Under the pieces are notes generated by a model. The model was not told where the DNA came from and did no database searches. It was given only the letters and a program-made list of their open reading frames with translations. From Bin87 sp963668585 (GTDB lineage Bacteria; Chloroflexota; Dehalococcoidia; Lucifugimonadales; UBA3495): a DNA stretch of 64,000 nucleotides. The DNA lies in assembly GCA_963668585.1 (NCBI GenBank), contig OY764869.1:2604001-2668000 (forward strand), in the 5' to 3' direction. Of this stretch, positions 59,581 to 64,000 are shown in pieces. How positions within the stretch are numbered: the first letter of the stretch is position 1; the number at the start of each line of letters is the position of its first letter. A program made the translations under genes and the position numbers.

Positions 59581-60153
59581 GTGTCGGATCAAAGGCACAG
59601 CGAAAACACTCAATACATCCTGGACATAGGGAACGGAGACGAGGCGGCGCTTGAGGCCATCTACGACCGATATGCGCATCGCGTTTACTCCCTGGCAATG
59701 TCGATTCTGAAAGACGAGGGATTGGCAGAGGACGCCGTGCAGGAGGTTTTCTCCAATATCTGGCAGAAAGCGGGGAGTTATCGCTCGGAGATGTCGGCAC
59801 CGGGGACGTGGGTGATGTCGGTGGCCCACCACAAGATCGTTGATTTCTATCGTTCGCGCCGGCGAACCACCGACCATACGGCACAGCCGGAACCTGAAAC
59901 GCTGCTGCGCATTCCATCGCAGACTATGAGCGTGGAGCAGCAGGTGGAACGGAGTTTCAACGCCAGGCTGGTGAGGGCGGCGCTGCTGGAACTGCCGGAA
60001 GAGCAGAGCCAACCGCTGTACCTGTCGGCTTGGCACGGATACAGCCAGTCAGAGATTGCCAGGATGTTGGACATACCATTGGGGACAGTGAAGACGCGCA
60101 TGAGATTGGGTATGCAGAAGCTCAAGGCGGCGCTGGAAGAATATGTGGTCTGA
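59581..60153 (+). CDS. ECF-family RNA polymerase sigma factor
   Basis: 190-aa sigma-70 factor with regions 2 and 4 only. Region 2 has AIYDRYAHRVYSLAMSILKD and the core-binding QEVFSNIWQKAG. Region 4 has PLYLSAWHGYSQSEIARMLD and the recognition helix IPLGTVKTRMRLGMQKL. The GTG start follows GGAGG. It overlaps the anti-sigma gene by 11 nt, the standard ECF arrangement. Resemblance is to the SigK/RskA-type group. A 19-bp tandem repeat lies upstream, but no ECF promoter could be assigned with confidence. Confidence 0.92.
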   Translation: MSDQRHSENTQYILDIGNGDEAALEAIYDRYAHRVYSLAMSILKDEGLAEDAVQEVFSNIWQKAGSYRSEMSAPGTWVMSVAHHKIVDFYRSRRRTTDHTAQPEPETLLRIPSQTMSVEQQVERSFNARLVRAALLELPEEQSQPLYLSAWHGYSQSEIARMLDIPLGTVKTRMRLGMQKLKAALEEYVV

Positions 60154-61255
60154 GGATTACAGCACACCACGCGGGGAAAACGAGCACCCCGAAGAGGAGT
60201 TGGCAGCATTCGCGCTCAACGCGCTGGACGATGCCGAGTTCCAGTTCGTTTTTCATCATGTGGTCCAATGCCCGCACTGCCAGGAAGTGCTGCTGGGGTT
60301 CAGGGAAACCTCGGCGCGCCTGACCGGGGCCGTGGCGGAATCGCCGTTGCCCGAGGGGTTGAAAGCGCGCGTGCTGGCTGCGGCCGTGGGTCGCGAAGCT
60401 ACGCCGGCGCTGGTGGCCGCGCCACCGGATCCGCGTTGGTCGATGCGCCGACTGCGCCGCTGGATTGCGCCGGTTGCCATCGGGACGCTGAGCGTGCTCC
60501 TGGTTTCGGTCATCGGATTGGCGGGATGGCAGCAACGGGAGATGGACCGGATGTCGGTCACGCTGCAGGAGATGGACAAGGGACACGTCCAACCCGTCGA
60601 AGCGGCGGCGCCGGTGGCGAGCAACCGTGAGATCGTCGCGGAAAATCTATTGATCGAGCCGACCGGCCCTGAGCGCGACGGTGAGGCATTGATACCCGCC
60701 GCCGAAACCGCAAGCCTGGCCAAAGGGGCCGCTGCCATCGCTGCAGCGGACCCGGGTCGCAGCGTTCCATCTGGGGATGCGGGCCACGTGGGCGCGAGGA
60801 CTCCGGGTGAAAGCGATGCCGTCATGGTCAACGCGGTGCGGGTTGACCAGATGAAGCAGGACATGGCCGAGGTTGTGGAAGCGACCGTGCTATCGGCCCA
60901 ACCGGAAACCGAAAAGGTGCCCATGACCTCACCCATGGGCACGGAACCGGAAGCCAAGGGTGTGTTGATGGTGGAGCCCAACGGGCGGCGCGGGATGCTG
61001 ATGGTATCCGGAATGCCGGCGGACTCGTACCAGATCTGGCTGGTGCGGGGCGGACACCAGGTGATGGTTGACCGCGTGGTGGTGAATGACGATGACGGGG
61101 CCGGCGTGAAACAACTGGAACTGGATGAATCGATATTTCAATATCAGCAGGTGGCGTTGATGCCAGACGAACGGCACGGCCCGACCAACCCGACCGGGGA
61201 ACGGATCCTCTCGGCGCTGATCGTACCGGGACCCCCGTTGCCGCCAGGCAGATAG
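60143..61255 (+). CDS. Anti-sigma factor, zinc-containing, RskA-like
   Basis: 370-aa membrane-spanning regulator for the adjacent ECF factor. The N-terminal cytoplasmic domain carries the zinc motif HHVVQCPHC (H-x3-C-x2-C). One membrane helix lies at about residues 107-130 (IAPVAIGTLSVLLVSVIGLA). A low-complexity extracytoplasmic linker of about 130 residues leads to a C-terminal RskA-type domain with MLMVSGMPADSYQIWLVRGG and QVALMPDERHGPT. It probably releases the sigma factor by regulated proteolysis on an external signal, by analogy. The signal is unknown. Confidence 0.87.
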   Translation: MWSEDYSTPRGENEHPEEELAAFALNALDDAEFQFVFHHVVQCPHCQEVLLGFRETSARLTGAVAESPLPEGLKARVLAAAVGREATPALVAAPPDPRWSMRRLRRWIAPVAIGTLSVLLVSVIGLAGWQQREMDRMSVTLQEMDKGHVQPVEAAAPVASNREIVAENLLIEPTGPERDGEALIPAAETASLAKGAAAIAAADPGRSVPSGDAGHVGARTPGESDAVMVNAVRVDQMKQDMAEVVEATVLSAQPETEKVPMTSPMGTEPEAKGVLMVEPNGRRGMLMVSGMPADSYQIWLVRGGHQVMVDRVVVNDDDGAGVKQLELDESIFQYQQVALMPDERHGPTNPTGERILSALIVPGPPLPPGR

Positions 61256-61273
61256 ATTCAGGAGGCGAGGAAA

Positions 61274-61435
61274 ATGGCTGAAGCACGCAGTACGTCAACC
61301 AAACCGACGCCCACACCAATCCGGCGGGCCGATGACGGCCTGGACTGTGAAATCTGCGGAGCACGGATGCACGAGCGGAGTTGCAAGATAACCTGCCGCA
61401 ACTGCGGGTTCACGCGGGACTGCTCGGACCCGTAG
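61274..61435 (+). CDS. Small zinc-ribbon protein, 53 aa
   Basis: Short gene 18 nt after the anti-sigma stop. The product begins MAEARSTSTKPTPTP and carries two paired cysteine sets, CEICGARMHERSC and CRNCGFTRDC, a small zinc ribbon ending in CSDP. A GGAGG and GAGGAAA site precede the ATG. Similar tiny C-x2-C proteins with a CSDP-like end occur in several phyla, but their function is unknown to me. It is probably co-transcribed with the sigma/anti-sigma pair. Confidence 0.7.
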   Translation: MAEARSTSTKPTPTPIRRADDGLDCEICGARMHERSCKITCRNCGFTRDCSDP

Positions 61436-61519
61436 GCCTGTCTGCCTGTCGCACAGGTCCATTCGATCATGCTGGCGAAAGGCATTCGCTGGCGCCAGAT
61501 CGGTTGCGTGGTCGCCGAC

Positions 61520-61576
61520 CGCTCGTCCTTCAACAGGCTCAGGATGAGCGGACTACCGGCGGAGGATGAGCGGACT
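61520..61576. repeat. CAGGCTCAGGATGAGCGGACT-type repeat (second copy)
   Basis: Shares CTCGT..TTC.ACAGGCTCAGGATGAG with 47028-47062; GGATGAGCGGACT is repeated again at about 61564-61576. It lies between convergent genes. Confidence 0.5.
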
Positions 61577-61621
61577 GCCGAAACTACCGTCAATAAACGA
61601 ATGGCCCTGGTGTGCGGCAGG

Positions 61622-63055
61622 TTATGTCTTTTCGAATGGCCACCAGTCCGGGTAGTCGCGCATCGGCAAGCGCCGGAACAGTTCGGGTTGCGCGTTGACC
61701 GCGAGACGCATGGCTTCGATGGTCGGGATACGGATTGACTCGTGAGCCTGTTGGGATGCGCGCAACTTGAAGAGGTGGTAGCACTCCCGGAGGCTCAGAC
61801 GGGACAGGACGCGCTGACGGTGACAATGGGTTACCAGGTATTGGGCAACGGCGGGCGAATGGTCCCCGATCGCGTAATACGCAGTGTCGGCTGCGTTGAC
61901 TGCCGTTTGAAAGACCGAAGACAGTCCCGCTTCCTGTACCAATTCGGGCACATCACAACCGTTGGCGACGGTTAACGGTTGGGAGAGGTAGGTTTGCATC
62001 CGGTGGCGTCGGAACTCGCGGAGCGCGCCGTAGTCGAAGGCGAACTCGATGGTGTAGCCGACCATTTCAAATTCGCGAGGCGGGGAATCGTGAGGGCCGA
62101 TGCCTCGAACCTGGGCGTCGATGATCTCCAGTCGCTGGGCCTCTGACAATGCGGTGGCCCTGGACATGGCATCCGCGTAGCTACCGCCGCTGCGGAACAT
62201 GAAGGCGGCAGCGAGTTTGTGGGATGCGTCTCGGTCGTAATCCAGTAGTGTTGCCGACGATTGGGCGGCGGTTGCCGGGATGGTTTCGGGTTCAGCGGGG
62301 GATTTACGGAGGTCGGCCAAGTAGGGATTGTGGTCGGCGTATTTGACAAGGGTGGGAGTGATGCTGCGGCCCTGCTCGCGCAATTCCAGACCGATGGCGC
62401 GTTCTTCCTCCAACTCAGACGACATGAGTTTGGTGATGGCGTGTTCCAGGGTCCTGGCGTTGGCGGTGAGTCCGACATTGGTCAGGGTGGCCGCCGGCAG
62501 GATGGCGCGGCAGGCATCGGTGGCGAGGCGACGGAGGCGGAGGTTGTAGGCGGGGTCGCGCTCATTTTCGCGTTGCGAAAGCGTGCGGCGCAGGTGGTCC
62601 ATGACGCCTTCGAGGAGTTGGTGGTACACCGCGAACAGGTGGCGACAGGCTGCCAGGTATTGATCGCGGAGGGTCGGTAGCGTTGCCAACTCCTGCGGTA
62701 CGTGGAAACTGCCGGCGTCGATGACCTGGTAACGGGATGACTTCTCGGTGTAGGAAGCGAGGCGGTTGTCCTCGAGGGTGTCACAGGCGAGACGGGATAT
62801 GCTTTCCACGGCGAGGTGCAGGATGGCGTGTTCGGCTACGGAGGCGTGGCCGTAGCCGACGACCCAACGCTCGTTGAAGTTGGCGGCGCTCTCCTCGCTG
62901 ACACGCTGGGCGATTTCGTCGAAGGGTTCCGGAGACCGGGAGGTCATCGCGAAGGTGACGGCGATCTGCTCCTCGGTGAGATCACGGGGAGAGAGCGGGT
63001 AGATGCGGCGGCCAGGAGGAGGCGCGCTTTCTGACGGGTGCGGCATCGAACTCAC
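61622..63055 (-). CDS. Two-domain ThyX-like (FAD-dependent thymidylate synthase-type) protein
   Basis: 477-aa protein with two ThyX-like halves, twice the usual length. The N-terminal half has GYGHASVAEHAIL (67-79) and DNRLASYTEKSSRYQ (96-110), corresponding to the S-x-x-E-x-S-x-R-Y end of the ThyX signature but lacking its RHR. The C-terminal half has REFRRHRMQTYLSQ (346-359), keeping RHR but not the S-E-S-RY part. The two halves may form one composite active site, or the protein may act on another substrate. Whether it supplies dTMP is uncertain. No thyA is in the window. Confidence 0.75.
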   Translation of the reverse strand: MSSMPHPSESAPPPGRRIYPLSPRDLTEEQIAVTFAMTSRSPEPFDEIAQRVSEESAANFNERWVVGYGHASVAEHAILHLAVESISRLACDTLEDNRLASYTEKSSRYQVIDAGSFHVPQELATLPTLRDQYLAACRHLFAVYHQLLEGVMDHLRRTLSQRENERDPAYNLRLRRLATDACRAILPAATLTNVGLTANARTLEHAITKLMSSELEEERAIGLELREQGRSITPTLVKYADHNPYLADLRKSPAEPETIPATAAQSSATLLDYDRDASHKLAAAFMFRSGGSYADAMSRATALSEAQRLEIIDAQVRGIGPHDSPPREFEMVGYTIEFAFDYGALREFRRHRMQTYLSQPLTVANGCDVPELVQEAGLSSVFQTAVNAADTAYYAIGDHSPAVAQYLVTHCHRQRVLSRLSLRECYHLFKLRASQQAHESIRIPTIEAMRLAVNAQPELFRRLPMRDYPDWWPFEKT

Positions 63056-63206
63056 GGTGTTTGGTCGTATAACCCTGTGAACAAAGATATTGGCCTGATT
63101 TTACAACCAGGCCAATCAACCAAGCGTGCGTTGGGCCTTTCGCGTTTCAGCCAAAGGGCTGGAGGAGAAAACCGCGGCGCAGGCCGAGAACCATCGCGAT
63201 AATCCG

Positions 63207-64000
63207 CTATTGGCAGAAGGCGGGGAAGCCGTCTGGCATGACGACTTCGATGAGGTGGATTTTGTCGGCGGCGACGGCGTCCTGTACGGCGTTGGTCATC
63301 TGGCTGACGTTGTGAACCCGGGTGCCGCCGATTCCGTAGGAGTCGAACAGTTTGATGAAGTCGGGGTTGACCAGATCTGTGGCCATGGGCTTGCTACCGC
63401 GGTCGCGCTGGTATCCCTTGAGGACTCCCCAGGCCGAATCGTTGAATATCATGACGATGGGGTTGATGCCGTATTGAACGGCGGTGCCCAACTCCTGGGC
63501 ATTGTATTGGAAGCCGCCATCGCCGGATACGCAGATCACCGGACTATTGGGCCGACCGACTTTCGCGCCCATTGACGCGGGGTAGGCGAATCCGAGACCG
63601 GCCCAGCCATGGGGGTACATATAGCTGCGGGGGCGGTTCATCTGGAGGCAGCGGACGGCGCGGTTGGCGGGGACGGTGGCGTCCAGCGAGAAGATGGTGT
63701 CATCGGGTATGACGGAGCGAATGGACTCCCAGGCCCGGAGTTCGGGGCCCCATTGTTCCTGCAAACCGGAGTAGATCTGCTGCTTGAGGGCGGTGACCTC
63801 GGCGCCATAGGCGTCGCCGACGCTGATGTCGGTATCGCCGGCGGCGGAGAGGAACTGGCGCACGACCGCGCCGCTGTTGGCCCGGATGCCGACTTCGGTC
63901 TGGTAGTTCTTGCCGATGTAGTCCTCGTCCAGCAGGACGTGGACGATTTTTTCGGGCAGTTTCAGCCCGACGCCGGAGGTGGAACGGTAGGGCAGGTTGC
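63207..64000 (-). CDS. ThDP-dependent enzyme, C-terminal part (5' end outside window)
   Basis: The reverse frame is open to the window edge, so only the central and C-terminal domains are seen (about 264 aa). Upstream of the internal GTG at 63863 the frame still encodes KIVHVLLDEDYIGKNYQTEV and GIRANSGAVV, typical of the middle domain. The cofactor-binding motif is GDGGFQYNAQELGTAVQYG to IFNDSAWGVLKGYQ, and YPHGWAGLGFAYPASMGAK precedes it. It is acetolactate-synthase-like; the N-terminal glutamate and reaction cannot be judged. It is the third ThDP-enzyme gene of the window. Confidence 0.85.
   Translation of the reverse strand, partial: NLPYRSTSGVGLKLPEKIVHVLLDEDYIGKNYQTEVGIRANSGAVVRQFLSAAGDTDISVGDAYGAEVTALKQQIYSGLQEQWGPELRAWESIRSVIPDDTIFSLDATVPANRAVRCLQMNRPRSYMYPHGWAGLGFAYPASMGAKVGRPNSPVICVSGDGGFQYNAQELGTAVQYGINPIVMIFNDSAWGVLKGYQRDRGSKPMATDLVNPDFIKLFDSYGIGGTRVHNVSQMTNAVQDAVAADKIHLIEVVMPDGFPAFCQ

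Overview
This window looks like a chromosomal segment of a GC-rich bacterium. Shine-Dalgarno sites, sigma70-type promoters, rho-independent terminators and 3'-CCA-encoding tRNA genes are all visible. The gene mix points to Chloroflexota, most likely a Dehalococcoidia/SAR202-type lineage: CaiB/BaiF CoA transferase, three divergent ThDP enzymes, tandem CitE/HpcH paralogues, an F420-type luciferase-like oxidoreductase, MmgE/PrpD, an ADP-forming acyl-CoA synthetase, PAC2, a DUF4340-GldG exporter operon, and a two-domain ThyX-like protein. This placement is inferred from gene content; no rRNA or marker phylogeny is available here.

Layout. 0-4.3 kb: the end of rimI, then a reverse-strand oligopeptide-type ABC importer (solute-binding lipoprotein and two permeases; the ATPases are not in the window). 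4.6-10.1 kb: coaE, a CbbQ/NorQ-like MoxR ATPase, a NUDIX hydrolase and a 1104-aa helical-repeat VWA protein in one probable operon. 10.2-16.2 kb (reverse): cinA and a four-gene ABC-exporter/GldG/DUF4340 operon. 16.3-24.1 kb: speH-speB behind a leader with a terminator hairpin, an HMG-CoA-lyase-like enzyme, a BNR-repeat protein, comF, zinc-ribbon NUDIX, ribokinase and a CoA transferase. 24.2-24.6 kb: a four-tRNA operon (Val, Leu, Arg, Val); tRNA-Glu lies at 29.3 kb. 25-36 kb: PAC2, amidohydrolase, nitroreductase, EamA exporter, AIR-synthase-like protein, a threonine-dehydratase-like enzyme, an acetamidase-like protein and a ThDP enzyme. An HTH gene at 32.6 kb is preceded by an array of GTGTA boxes.

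36-50 kb is a repeat-rich accessory stretch. It has several families of dispersed palindromes, an 83-bp tandem array, gene remnants and an ApeA-like HEPN candidate defence gene. It also carries metabolic genes: a second ThDP enzyme, acyl-CoA synthetase, DUF2332, a PPOX-type protein and three CitE-like paralogues.

50.7-64 kb: a 1253-aa protein combining a CHAT-like domain that lacks both catalytic residues, a STAND-type NTPase and TPR repeats; then an alpha/beta-hydrolase-domain protein, a stand-alone PD-(D/E)xK-like protein, LLM oxidoreductase, MmgE/PrpD, an ECF sigma/anti-sigma pair, a 53-aa zinc-ribbon protein, the two-domain ThyX-like protein and a third, incomplete ThDP enzyme.

The strongest leads for new biology are the pseudo-CHAT/STAND/TPR protein, the ApeA-like gene among repeats, the GTGTA-box array with its HTH gene, the speH leader, and the MoxR/giant-VWA operon.
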